Positions 1 through 13,000 of a stretch of DNA of 64,000 nucleotides are shown here, piece after piece. Every line of letters begins with the position of its first letter. Within the stretch, counting starts at the first letter, position 1. The DNA lies in NCBI GenBank assembly GCA_036346355.1, contig CM070576.1:15111558-15175557 (forward strand). Direction: 5' to 3'. The DNA is from Rhipidocladum racemiflorum. Lineage: Eukaryota > Streptophyta > Magnoliopsida > Poales > Poaceae. The notes under the pieces were generated by a model. The model did not search any database, was not told where the DNA came from, and was given only the letters and a program-made list of their open reading frames with translations. Made by a program: the position numbers and the translations under genes.

Positions 1-1
1 T

Positions 2-101
2 NNNNNNNNNNNNNNNNNNNNNNNNNNNNNNNNNNNNNNNNNNNNNNNNNNNNNNNNNNNNNNNNNNNNNNNNNNNNNNNNNNNNNNNNNNNNNNNNNNN
101 N
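2..101. other. Assembly gap (100 N)
   Basis: A run of 100 undetermined bases follows a single t at position 1. The length is a scaffolding convention, so the true distance is unknown. The LTR fragment to its right is cut here. Confidence 0.99.
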
Positions 102-2115
102 TGGGAAGAAGGACATGAGCCTATGACCAAGAGGACCCACATGTAATGAAACCATTCCACCAAAAATTTCAGCCATAAAAAGATGCCAAAGAATATTCCT
201 CGTTTTCCCGTTTTGAGTTTTGAACCTTGGAAGCTCGTATCTTTTCAAATCCAGAACCTAAATTGATCCCCATTCAAGTTCCTAAATTCATCACTTAAAT
301 CAATACCTTCCTGCCAGTACTAATTTTGTAATTTTTAGATTTTATTTATGTTGTTGTTATTTATTTCTTACTCCATTTTGCGTGTAGTCGACGATCCACT
401 TGGCTCCCTTGGGATTCATGGCCAGGACTCAAGGTTTCGACACTTCCACCAGCGACGAAGGCAAGTCTCGCTTGATGCATATTGAACCTATGTTTGTTAA
501 ATGTTTTAAAAATGTTTATAAAGTTGCACTTGGCTATGTTTAATAAAATATGTCAAATATAAGTGATTAATCATTAGTCCCGGTATTGATTCCTCCTTGA
601 CATTGTTAATCATGCCCATTGTAACCCTAGGAAATTAATTGATGAGCGTATTTGAAATATACTTCGTCACATAAAATGATAGATAGATTAGATTTGCTTA
701 GGAATAATTGATGAAAAAAGACCCATGGGAGGAAACGTACAAAAGTGATGATTTACAAAGTGATTTATGGTTTTATTATAAAGGTTTTGGTACTGCTTTT
801 TATAAAATAAAAATAAAAGGAAAATGATTTGCCCCGACTTGGGCGGCATGGGCTAGCGAGGTGGGTGTGATTGAGCATGATTACTTTTATTACAAGTACC
901 ACTTCAAATCCAGTGGAGACCTTTGCTTGTAGTTGCCATTTTAAGCATAGCAGTACTATCACATGTCTATAATGATGCGACTTAGCCAGCTAATTTGCTT
1001 AGAAACCTAACCCCAGACTACGCCACTGCGGTGGATGTGAGTGCGGATAGAGGCAATGTTGTTTTTCTCACACGGCGCAAGAGGGGGCTTACACATCTTG
1101 GGTGGATTGAACCCCTAGCAGTAGGTGAAACCTCGTGAGAGCGTAGATCTAGTTAAGAAGCGTATACATTGTAAAGGCCTTGTCACTTGATCTCTGCTAG
1201 GCACGCAAGGAAGTGTGTTAATCCGAGGCGCTAAGAGATGATCATGTCTTGTGGAAGTAAAAATTGTACACCTCTGCCGAGTTAAAACTATTCGAATAAG
1301 CGGAGTACCCCTGCAGTCAGAGGCAAAACAAGGAAATGCTTTCATATTATTAGTGAACTTTAGTTTTGATTTTAAAATGGTAAGCTGTGTTTTGGTTTAG
1401 GAATTAGAGTCGGGTTAGAACTCTCGGATAATTCGTTGGTGGATAGAGCCAACCAGGTTGAATTGATAACCTGTTTCCAGCAGACGGATGGGAGTCACAT
1501 GATTAACCTTGACATTTTTAAAGGATGGCGGATAGAAACCATATACTAGTGATAGTGGCACAGAACATTAACTAAATTAATAAATACTTCAATTATTACA
1601 AAATAATTGTTGAAAAGTACTTTATAAAAACTGTAATCATGCTTATGGTTTGATGAAATTTGGCTTTATGCAAATAAACCATATTAAGCCATCCTTGGAA
1701 AGCCCCACATATGCATAATTCCCACGAGGCTTATGAGTACTTTTGTACTCATGTGCTACACAACTGTTGTCATCGAGGAGAACTACCGAGGACACCGTCG
1801 AAGGCGAAAGTGCTGTGAGGAGTGCGGACGAAAGGCTGCCGAGGATCTCTAGTCGGCGTTTCATTCGTGCGCTTTGTGGCGTTGTAGCGTCGCTTGTTTT
1901 GCTTCTGTTCACGTTGCTTTGTCTCGGTCATTGGACCCAGTATTGTAATAAGTGGCCATGTGGCCCATGCACTTTATTATTTATGTTACATTTTAGATTA
2001 TGTTAGGCAATGATGTATCACTTTGTTGTATTTGTGTGTACTTTAGCTACTGCGATCACGGGACTAGATGCGGAAATGCACTGAGATATTTCGGATAGCC
2101 GATCCGGGGTCTCCG
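102..2115 (+). mobile_element. Gypsy-type LTR fragment (copy A)
   Basis: This stretch lines up by eye, in the same order, with 22,090-25,258. Shared landmarks are the 'aggcaagtctc..ttgatgcat' segment near 460-480, 'gatagaggcaatgtt' near 1,050, 'cattgtaaaggccttgtca' near 1,170, 'gtacacctctgc' near 1,267 and the terminal 'gggacta..' block near 2,060-2,115. It lacks about 1.2 kb present in the other copy (22,600-23,850). I infer a long LTR of a Ty3/gypsy-type element, truncated on the left by the gap. No coding domain is visible, and short ORFs here should be ignored. Confidence 0.6.
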
Positions 2116-2149
2116 CATATTCCATACCATTTTGATTCATCTAAAAGCA

Positions 2150-5028
2150 CATCAAAATAGTCTTTTCCCTTAATTAAAGAATATTTTTCCAAAAACATTT
2201 ATATTGGTGGAGTACTTATACTAGAGGCGACAAAGGACCATGAATGTAACAATGTCAAGGAGAGTAGGAACAACGAGGTATAACTAATATCCTAACGTTA
2301 ACATCATCACTTTTTATATAAATAGCAATGCAACTTATGCAAAACATTTATAAATCATAGAGTTCAATATGCGTCAAGGAGACTTGCCTCGGTCACAGCA
2401 AGAACGGCCCGAACTCTTGCCAGAGTCAGAAATGGCGCGGAGTCGGTGATGGCGTCCGGAGTCCTCGGCTACGTGCAAAACGAGGAAATAAATAAATAAG
2501 AAAATAAATAAAATCTAAAAACTAAAGAAAATAATGCAGCCGAGGTAGATCTTGATTTTAGATAGATTTAGAAATTTGAATGGAGTCAAGCGAAGATTGA
2601 TTGGAGAAGATTATGAGTTTCGAAGTTTGAATTTTGAAAAATTGGAAAATTGAGGAAAAATTGATTCGGACTCTAAGGTGGTTTAATCTACTGATTAGCC
2701 GTGATCTGTTCCAATCAAAATCCACGAGATTTTAACACGCTTTCGGTAAAACAGCCATAACTTTTAAAGCATTTGATCGGAATTTAACGTTCTTTATACC
2801 CAGCGAAAGGTATTAAAATTACCTACAACTTACTTATTCAATAAATGGCCATCCAAATTAAAGGAATCTAGAATTGGCGAAAAATGAAACCTAGGTAAAT
2901 TTGCTAACAAATGCTGTCCAAAAGCTTGAGAGAGCGTGGCAACTTCTGGAATCTAATCCAATCTACTCAATTCGGCCACCATAATTGATCTAAAAACATG
3001 ATAATCACCGCCCAGAACATACCTAAGCCCAACTTTAAGGATCTTATGTGGCCATACCTTTAGCCCCGATGCACGAAAACCAATAGATCTTATAAGGATC
3101 GCGTGATCTCCTGTCCTCAAAGCTCCAATCAGCCATGGATCTCCTCGTCACGGAGTGCTCAGCGGATGGATCTTCGAGGAGTGTTGAGGTGGGGACTCCC
3201 TGGAGGCGGCTAGGGAGGTGGAGGAGGGAGGAGGAGTGGAGGCGCATGGGGGGAGGAGGGAGGTAGGCGAAGCTAGGAGTTGGGGGCGCGTATGTGGGCA
3301 GGAGAGGGCAGCCCCAAGGCAGGATAACCTGCCTCCCCTCCCTCATGGGCCCAAAAATCCTCCCACCAAGGCCCACGACACATCCCCAGCAGGCCCAGAA
3401 CTCCCCGGAGAGGCCCAAACTCCAGCAATAGGCCGAGAATGCAGATAAACCTGTCATGCAGTATGGTTTGACCTCCAATTCCACATTCCATAATGTTTTG
3501 CCCTCAACATTCACCTTTTATAAGGATTCTGACACTCCGTGGTGTCATAGGAGGGCAACTTGGAGGGTGGGGGGAATATGGCGACGGAAGCGTAGCTGCA
3601 ATGGCGGTGGGCCGTGTGGCCAGGAAGCGGCCAGCGCAGCCAGCGCTCAGCGCCCAAGCCAGGAACTGGGTGGCGCGGCTCGGCCGTGGCGGCGGTAGCA
3701 CAATGACAGCCGAGTAGCGCGGCCCGTGATCGGCATACGTCGCATGCCACCTGACCATGAGCACGCAGTGCCCCCAAAGCGAGAGCATCCGCTTTCCAAA
3801 AAAATGGATTTCTCCTTGTTTTGCATAATTTGGACCAAATAAAATCATGGATCAATCTAGGACATCCTAGAGGATCTGCTGAGAGCAAGGGGTGGATCAA
3901 AACTCACCAGGAGGCAGCGAATTTGGTGAAGAAGCGGAGCTCCGGCGGAAATGACAAAAACTGAAATTACGTCTCCAAAACTTGAGGATCTAAAAATTGA
4001 TTGTTGGGTGAGAAACTTCGAGACTACCTCACGGTCACAAAGAATCAAGGAACAAGAAGAATAGCTTTCATAGAGGCGGATCTACAAAAGCAAGAACCAC
4101 CGAAGAACACGGCGGCCACCCGGCTTTGGTTTCTTGATCTATCGGATGATTAGAGTTAGAGAGGCTAAAGAGAGCTATACAGCAGGAAGAGATTCTTATA
4201 CGGAGAGAATGGAGTAGTGGTAGAGCACCGTTTAGATTAAAGCAGGCCGAGGTTAATGGCAATTAAGTGCATTTCGGTTTTTTCTTGAATGAACCGGCGT
4301 TCCGGGCGAGGTTAATGACCCGAGTGATGGGCGAGGGAGGAATAGCAAGAGGCGTCGCTCTGGTTCCAGCTGGCAGTAACCGTAACCAGCGTTTTGGAGA
4401 TTGATGTGAGGGAGTTATGAGCATTTGAAGTTGGAAACCCTAGCCATGAGAGCTCCAAGAAGCATTACTCTGTTCTTCCATGGCTTGAGGTTGAAGAAGC
4501 TACTTTGTTCATGCCACGTGGCACTTTTCTCGTTAGTTCTAGCACTAAATAAATGATTACGCTCTAGAGAAAAATTAGAAAAAATGGCCTAAAAATTCCG
4601 GAAAAAAATTCCTAGAGCCATTTTAGATTATTTGGGACTCAATGGAATTGGTTTAGTTGAATTTGGATGAGGTGGCAGAATTAAATATTCGGAGGTCTTG
4701 GTTCTGCGGGCATTAAACAAAGCGTAGCCGAGATAAAATAAGGCACGGCAGGTCAAAAAATCAAGGGAATGATTCCTAAAATCATTTTGGAATATTTGGA
4801 ACATATTAAGAGAGTGGTTTAGGGATTTTTGGAGTATTTTTGGACTCGGGTGCAAATTTAGCGTGCAGAGTGGGAATCTGCAAATTGATTTTAATCGGCC
4901 AGGAGGTGAATCCGATTTTGGATCGGAATGGATGCCAGGTTAAGCCAAACGCCAAAGAAACTCAAATTTTGAATTTAATTTATTTTAAATTTAGTTTTTC
5001 TCCAGAAAGCGACAACTAGGGTGTTACA
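2150..5028 (-). mobile_element. Gypsy-type LTR fragment (copy B), inverted
   Basis: On the minus strand this starts with TGTAACACCCTAG at 5,028, a common LTR start, and runs to 2,150. It matches 20,441-22,620 on the plus strand, including 'aggaatttttttc', 'gccacgtggc' and the block around 2,150-2,260 that mirrors 22,500-22,590. It is the 5' part of the same LTR family as copy A, placed tail to tail with it. GC-rich ORFs at 3,040-3,900 lie inside this repeat and are not credible genes. Confidence 0.6.
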
Positions 5029-7298
5029 AATTCTAACATAGACAACAATAAAAAAGTAAACCCTAGAGTGAACCCTATAAATACAAAAACAAATATAACT
5101 AAAAATTGAAGTAGAAATTGTACTAAAAATTGCATTATATAGCACCACAATTTTAGAGATTTGGTATTCTTCCCAAATGCAATTTTAGTTGATTGAGAGA
5201 TAAGAAAATTCCAAGACAACTCACTTAATGTCGAGAAATCGTAATTTGTGTGCCCTGATAGCAGGGAGATAGAAAAGACTGTCCAGTTGACTTAGAAAGA
5301 CAAGTTAGTTGAAACCAAAACAAGGATGGACTACAGTGCTCAAAGCAACAACCAAAAGAAACAGCACTTGGCAGGGATTCACAAGGAGGAATTTTTCGGA
5401 TTATGAAGATTCGCCTTATAATCTCCAGTCTCTGCTCCCTGTAGAGAGCAAATAACCATAGTTCCACCCACACCATATTGCAGGTTCTGTACAAAGTAAC
5501 CAAAAGTTCCAAAAGGAAGCGACTTGACTGCAACGAAAAGAAAAACAGAGAGCCTAAAGTAGCATCTTCACTCTTGTCTTTTTTTTTTTTTTTTTTTTTG
5601 TCAATATTCAACAACCAGCAACCCAACATATGATGTGTACACTCATTGGAACATTCATCTGAAATGCACACATGATACTGTCTGCCACACATATCTAGCA
5701 AGGTGGGCATCTGAAAAAGCAGATGGTCCAATATGTTCTAACCCAGGACCAGAAACAACACCATTTTATCCCATTTCTTTAAGATTTCTTTTGCAAAAGA
5801 TTATCCTTGGTTTAGAATAACTTGCCCATCAGAAAGGTCCAAATTAAGAAAACTTTAATCTTGAGAGGGAGTTTGATTTCCAGTGAAATATAAATTTACA
5901 GAGGAAGAGTTATGCCAGAGTAGAAAATAAACCATTTTGGCTAAATTTTTCATTTCACTTTGTGTTATTTTCCCCCATCTGTCAGGCAAATATCAGCCAT
6001 CCTAAACGGCAAACCTATAAGTTTATACGTTTCTGCCTTGTAACGACAACACTCACTACACGGCTACAACTTCTCTGTTTAGCCATGCTGTCCACATCAA
6101 GTCAATATGATGTGTGAAGCCTTCAGAGCTTGTCACTTAATATTTACTACATAGATTTGGCCGTGCCCTCTTCTGTTAGGATTGATCTACGCGCCCTGAT
6201 GGAGGCGCAGCTAACCCTGTTAGTTTGGCCACATTTGCCGTCATCACCTTCATATAAAAGAAGGGTGAGGGACAACGAGGAGAACCAGCGTTCCACTGGC
6301 TACCACGTTCCTAACAAACTCTAACCCGATCCAGATGCATTGGCCTAGCGCGAACCAGCCCAGGAAGGCCCCTACCTCGCTGCTGCCGTCGTCCTCTCTC
6401 CACCACCCGGCGTGCTGTCCTCCTCTCCGCAGCCAACACTCTGACCTGCGTCATAGGCAATATCATCCCCTCAAGCAATCCCGAAGAGTAACCTAAGAGA
6501 TCCCATTCATCTAGAGTGTTGATCTAGGCTTCCATGAAGATTATCAGCGACACTCAATAAGTTCCGATTACAAGACTAATATAGCCAATACACGGAAGCT
6601 AAAACAAATTTTTAATGATTCTCAAAACACCCCTAAACAAATTACTGAAAAAAAATTGTTTGATTTGAGAGAAAAAACAGATTGATGTATATTTCACTAA
6701 AACATTAATGATTCCTAAAGATCAAGCTATCGGATTGACTTGAAATTTATAACTTTAGAAACTAGATTCAATTTAGAAACTAATGCAGCAGAATCAAACT
6801 CAAGTGGATCTATGGATCAAAAGTTATAACCTTCCGCCCATAGGATTGGTATGCTCGGTAATGGCGAAAATTAATTAAACCCTAATTTAACATTTGATTA
6901 AACAAAATCTACAAGAAATTAACCAATCAAACTTTCCGGATCAGTAAAACGATGCCATAAGGGAAGGTTTACGTTGAATCAAGATGCTCAAAATTATTAC
7001 AGATGAAAAATAAATCAATGTAAAAACAAAGCATATAAATCCCTGTGTTTTTACTGCCGAAGGGCTTCCCGTTACTGATGCCACAGCCTCGTACTCTGAT
7101 AAATCATGTGAGATACCGTGGTGTTCATATAGATTACTTCTTGGCACCTCACATTAATTATTATAGCGATTCCAGATTAGTTCACTTGTTCGAAAAGCAC
7201 ATTAGTGCTGATTAACGTAGTGCTCGAATTAGCCACGGCTTCCCTCGGCCCTTGCGTAGTTGCTAGCTTAACTAACTTTGAGCTGGTGATTAATTCGA
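5029..7298. other. Unassigned intergenic DNA with a T21 tract
   Basis: I recognise no gene, RNA or transposon here. A pure T run lies at 5,579-5,599. The 168-codon minus-strand ORF at 5,225-5,731 crosses this homopolymer and shows no recognisable domain, so I do not call it. 6,340-6,480 is C-rich and UTR-like. Confidence 0.5.
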
Positions 7299-7965
7299 TG
7301 TTGTTCAAGTGCCTTATTCAATTGTTTTAACATAATGTATTATATAAATTACAGAATGGTTCTTATAATAAAAGATCTAAATGTGTGATGGTTGCACAGA
7401 CTAAAAGTGTCCATAGGGTTTTTAAATCCCTCTCCTCTCTCTTCCAAATATTTGAGTTATCGTACTAAAGTGCTTTGAAGTTCGATCAGTTTCATTAAGT
7501 TTTTAAGTGCTGGTCCAAAGTGCCAGTTTCATTTGTGTTTAGTGAAACTGCGAGAAGGCGGCGTATTTTAGTCATGAAGCTGACGTATATTTAGTGCAAA
7601 GTAACTGAAGTTGCTTTGTGGCTGAAGAAACTTCCTCTGGCTTAAACTTCATGCAACTAGAGTTTCTTTTCTTGACTATCAAGGACTTTCTCCTGTACAT
7701 CAAAGATGTATGAAGCAAAGAAAACTAAAAAAGTAGTACTAAATAAGAAAAGAGCAGAAAAGTTCTCGACCATTGAAACTAGAAGAAGTTAAGAAAGAAA
7801 GAGAGGAGAGAAAAATAAAACTCAATATGCAAAGGCAATATGTCTCAAGGTGAGTTGTGCTTTTGCACATATAAGAAATGATTTGTGCTTTTTGCACATA
7901 TAAAAGTTATTTTTAAGGTTGAATCAAAATTGCTAAATAATCTTATAGCTTATGATTTTATCTTG
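7299..7965 (+). repeat. Copia 5' LTR
   Basis: It starts about TGTTGTTCAAG and is matched along its length by 17,570-18,236: 'acagaatggttcttataataaaag', 'ccctctcctctctcttccaaatattt', the A-rich block near 7,720-7,830, 'ctcaatatgcaa', and 'tttgtgctttttgcacata'. Many small indels separate the two copies. Confidence 0.8.
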
Positions 7966-7967
7966 TT

Positions 7968-7985
7968 TGGTATCGAGCCAGGTTT
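7968..7985 (+). other. Primer binding site of the Copia element
   Basis: TGGTATCGAGCCAGGTT follows the LTR directly. It differs by a missing A from TGGTATCAGAGC, the usual initiator-tRNA-Met PBS of Copia elements. Confidence 0.75.
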
Positions 7986-8929
7986 TAGCACTTTTGGTTC
8001 ACCATTATAATATTCTTTATGGTTGATTAAAGTTTCCTTTGCATGATATTGTATTGCATATTTGTGAGTGTGGTAAATATATTACTCTATTTTTTATCAA
8101 CGCATCGGCATAAGTGAAATTGCATTTGCAATTGCGAATTCATCATAAATAATGTTTATTTAGAGCAATAAAATGTTATTTTACCTTTCGGTATTGTCTT
8201 CTTGGATAACATGCAAGAAATGTGTTTTTGTAGTCCGTCTGTAATGTTAAAAGGCAGAATTATATTTTGTTTAAAAGATCTGATTTATCCTTATGAAGCA
8301 TAATTAAAAGTGATATGCCAATTAAATATTTATATTATAAAAACATATTTATTCATAAAGTGGCACTTGCTTGGAATCCATAGATATTTAATTTGAGCAT
8401 TACAAGTATTCATATTCTGTTGATGCTTTATTAATTGAAAACTATAGTAGTTCAGTTAGGTTACTGAGATGATAATACCAGGAGGTCACCTAAAGGTGGA
8501 TCATTTAGCTTACAAATTGGTGACATGAAGAGAGGTTAATCAAGCATGCTTGGTCAATTTGTTAGTTTATCCAAAGATAGCGTGCGCATTAAACTTAAGT
8601 ATAAGTTGATTATCTATTAAAAATGTTTGTTTTTAGCATTGTCTTGATTCAGCCAAGTGTAGCTAAATTTCATCAAAGATGTTTTTAGATGCACACTCAA
8701 AGTTTGTTTTTACATGAATCTATTTCTATATACTCGGAGTATTAATTTGTGAATATATTTAAAATTTGCAGCTTCCATTAACTTAATAAGTCGGGAGGTT
8801 TTGGGCTAGTCAAGTTTAATGAATTTGAACTATGTTAGTGCGACGCAGGATCCGTTTTGTTTAAGTGTTGTGGTTAGATCTGGCATTGATTCTTGATGAA
8901 AAGCACACCGCGGCTATTCTGGTTAGAAG

Positions 8930-9790
8930 AAATGCATTAATTAGATCGTTCCCTTTATGAAGCTTGAGAGCGATCCAGCGAAGAAACCGCTTAAAAAAGC
9001 AACGAGCATCCGTGGCGTTGAAAGCATTCAAGCCATACAATACCTAAAAGCGGTATTGTAAAGGGATTCGCATGGCGAAGCTAAAAGAATCTTCTCAATG
9101 AGACGTGAGACAAATGCAGCCAGTTGGGAATGTTATGAGTGATCTAACGACCAAGAAATTTGATTAGTCTATTCCGTGCATGATCATGTGATTAGCATGG
9201 CCAAATATTATAAGTTAACATCCATGGGAATGGGCGTAAGAGTGAATCATGTTTTGGTCAATTCGTCAAGAACTCCTAGCTACTTCCTAATTGGCTCGTT
9301 CAGAATTACATTATAACACCATAAAGAAAAATGGAATCTTCAAGAATGCAAAAGCCCAATTGGATTTGAAGGGAGATTAAAGAAAAGTGAGGGGATCACT
9401 CATCCATCTCACAATGCACAATCAGTGCAAATGCTTGTGAGAAAAGCTTGAGAAAAGAAGAGAGGCAAAATGAAGGACAAGGCTTGCATCAAGTTGGTGA
9501 GGCCAAAATCCGCGCCAGGAGAAATGTCATGTTCTGTCTCAACAAGTAGCCTCGCTTCAAATGCCACTCTGGCATTGCCCCTTGTATCCTGAACACCTGA
9601 GATGGTCCCACATGAGTGAGAGAGGAGTGGCATTTTAGCAAAACCACTTGTTGAGAAGTAACGACTGGCAATTTTACTGAAATCCGTAGAGAAGGCGAGA
9701 TACCACTTTTGCAAGAAAGTTGGTCATTTCAAAAAGGATTGCCCTAAGAGAAAGAAATGGATTCGAATAGAAAATTATGCATTATGTTTT
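8930..9790 (+). pseudogene. Copia gag remnant with zinc knuckle
   Basis: Gag is the capsid/nucleocapsid protein that packages element RNA. Around 9,300-9,355 the frames read like the conserved FKxxYNTxKEKW stretch of Copia gag. At 9,698-9,766 an open frame gives YHFCKKVGHFKKDCPKRKKW, a CX2CX4HX4C knuckle whose first Cys is replaced by Tyr (tac for tgc). Stops and frameshifts interrupt everything upstream, so this is a pseudogene. The left limit is approximate. Confidence 0.65.
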
Positions 9791-9839
9791 ACGTAATACT
9801 TTGAATCAAATCTTGTGAAGTTCCTAGCCATACCTGGTG

Positions 9840-10015
9840 GATTTAGATTCTAGATGCTACTACTCATGTTTAACATGCTATCTGAGATACTTACTGATCC
9901 CAACCCATAAGGCGGATCTGAAAAGTTCTTGTACACTTGGGAAGCGGTATGAGAACACAAATTAGAAGGGATCGGGACTTATAGAATTGTGTGACAGCCT
10001 ACAGGAATGGCGGTA
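9840..10015 (+). pseudogene. Copia aspartic protease remnant
   Basis: The protease cleaves the polyprotein. Around 9,846-9,871 the bases encode a degraded DSGATTHV-type active site, with an extra base after the Asp-Ser codons. Downstream, 'gggatcgggacttatag' encodes GIGTYR, typical of the Copia protease flap region. Recognisable similarity stops near 10,020, where foreign sequence begins. Confidence 0.6.
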
Positions 10016-10029
10016 TAGAGACTTTTAAA

Positions 10030-13000
10030 GCGTCGGCATTAAAGTCACGACTTTTATTACCATGTATTTTTGGTCTCTTCACGGGAGTTTGGGCCTTTCG
10101 AGGGGGGGAAAATTTGGGCACTTTCGGGGAGTTTGGGTAGCCAGGGGACCTAACTTTCCGGGCCTTAGAGGGGACCAATGTGGGCCGAAGGTGAGGAAGA
10201 TTTGGCCCATGTGGAGGAGTTATTAGGGCAGCGAAGCCTGCTGCCCAGCCACCTGCGCCCGCCCCTCCCGCTAACCTTCAGCGCCTCCCATACATTCCCC
10301 ATGCGCCTCCCCTTGCCTCCCAGCATAGCCACCTTGGCCCCTTCCTCCTCCACCTCCTCTATGGCCAGGTCCTGAGTGAGTTCACCCCATCCCATGCTGC
10401 TGCGCGCCCCTCCTCTTCGCTGTATCTCTCGGTTAGGAAGCTCATGGCCAGAGGATCAGCCGGGTAATCGGTAGCGTGGATGGAAGTCGAGGGGACGGGA
10501 GGAGAGAATTGCGTCGTTACTGAGCGGTTCTTGAGGGAGGTGGTGCTGACCCCGGGAGTGCCTTCTACTTCTACGCCAATCGCCAAGTCGCCGTGGATTT
10601 GAAGCAAGTGTATTGGAATGGGTAGCGGGTTGTGATTTGCTAGATTGGTTGAGATTGAAATTGAATATATATGAAATATGTTCACATGCCATGCTTTAAT
10701 GATTGCCATTGATATGATGGTTGCTTGTATGTTATGATGCCATGTGTTAATGTACAAGATTATTTATGATATTGGCATGTTTGTAGCATGGCATGATACA
10801 TGGCAGAGCGGTGAGAAAGTCACGCTAGTCCAGGAAGGTCGGTGAAGAAAGTTATGACCTGTTTGGAGAGCCAATGAGCAGTCCTACATCGTGATTCCAT
10901 CCTGCGGTGAATGGAGGCGAGAGAATAAACACCCTCCATCTTCGGGATGGAAGGGGAGAGAGAGTGCACACCAAGCGGGTGTGTACTCAACCATCACCAT
11001 TATGAGTTTCCAAGGAGATATGTGCATGGCATTGCATTTGCATTATGAAAGGATGTTATGTAGTGATGATATGTGATGATGTCAATGATAACATCGCTTA
11101 CACTATGAATATGAGATGTGTATGATGTAAGTATGTGAAAAGTGGTGATGAGAATGTATTGGAGATGTATTTTCTTGTTCCATTGCAATATACTTCTTTG
11201 AGTGTTAGAACTCAACGCTTGTACTTTTCTTGTTGTTTTTAGGTACATTGAGATCGGCATGCTGGGGAAGAGAATTAGTCACACTCCTTACCATTAGCTT
11301 CACACATTTGTTCCCACGATTATTCATTTTGAGTCATGATAATAAATTTAGTGTGATGCATGTTGGTTTATCTGATCTAGTTTTTGCGTTATGAGAGCCT
11401 TATTGTGCGTTTTAGCTCATAAAGACTTGGAATGCTTGAGTTTTGACTTATATTATTGCTGTCATGTCACTATTTCTTGCTATTTTAGATGTCTAAATAT
11501 ATTGCCATATATTGCTATCTTGTTGTTATTTGTTCCTTCAATTCATGTTAAAACAAAGGAAGCCATTACATTAGAAATTTGGGTTTTTAGCATTCATGCC
11601 TTTGCTGTAATTTACTTGTATTTGCGGTATTTAGAGAGATTTGCTTGGTCTATATTTGGTAGCATTTGGGCATATTAAATCGCAGGGAATTATTCTGATT
11701 AATTGTCAGGCGGGCTTTAGATCAAATGAGATGTGAGATGTGGTAATTTACTCTAGAAGTAAACTAAAATATTTGACTTGAAAAGTAGAAACTTATAGCA
11801 TATGTTTACTTGTTAAAATTTGGCCTTAGGGAAACGCTAACCTTAAAATCTGCAATAGTTTGGTTAACTAATTTAAAACTTGACACACTGCGATGCGAGT
11901 AGGAAGGGTATGAGTATCGATGCTATCCGGCGTAAATATTGTATTTATACTCACGATGTTAAATGCTGCATTTTTGATGAGAAGTATGATGTTATATTTA
12001 TGAAAATATTGATTAGAGATACTATATGACTGATTAAGTAGGGTTGTAGTGCCGAAGGGTTTTGGGTCACTGCTTTCATTCATAGTAAGAGTGTGGTTTG
12101 GTGATGTGGTAGGTTAACGCTTCATCATAGAAGAATTATTAACCCGGTGGGAGAAGAGTAACCATCTTTGCATGCCGTGAGCCAGGGTAGTTAGGTAGAG
12201 TCGAATAGAAGAGTTAAAGTGGTGGATTCTTTGATTCTTCTCTTTACCTTTCTAGCAGTCGGTTTCGGTTAGTTTTCTTAGCTCTGGTTGATTGAAATCA
12301 AAAGAAAATTATTTGGGGTGGATTTTAGCGGAGTGTCCCTTCGGTGTTTCTTGGTTTGTCTTCTTTGGGTGAAGACAAAGAAGAAGAAATTTTGTGTTGC
12401 GAAATCTTTTGGTGGCTTTTTGGCTTTGACACCGGTTTGTTGGTTGCCTTGCAAAGAAAAGTATAGTTTTGGTTCTTGTGGCCGCTCTTACTCTGAGTTT
12501 AAAAGAAGTTATTGAAAGCGTGTGCAAAAAGTTAAGTTGTGTCGAATTTATGTTTTTTGCCTTTGTCCGTAAAGGTTACTTGATCGCTTAGTTTCCTCCT
12601 GTGCAGCCAGTCTTTAAGAATTGAAATGTATTTTGAAGTCATGTCCCGGTGCAACTTTGAGGATTGTGCTCTCCTGCATTTTGTTGGAGATTTTGTTTCA
12701 TTCCACTGCTTGGAAAAGAAAGAAATTGTTTATCGGTGTTAGTTCGTGTTCCTGAGCCGTGGTTATTTTTTTTTTATTTGGGTTGCATCCTGTTGGTCAA
12801 GAATAGGCGAGCCATGAAAGTGTTTAGAAAGTTTTTATTATCACGTGCCATGTAGTATGTACTAATGTAGTTCTCACGGAATGGCGTATGTGCTAGGATT
12901 AATCTACGTGAGGTTGAATCGGTTCAATGTATTTATTATCTTTAGCTAGAAAATAAATAGACTGCTAGTGTTGTATATTATTTTTATAGCGAGAATGATT

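Noticed and set aside
5225..5731. 168-codon minus-strand ORF
   Set aside because: It crosses a T21 homopolymer and a Lys run, has no recognisable domain and no gene context.
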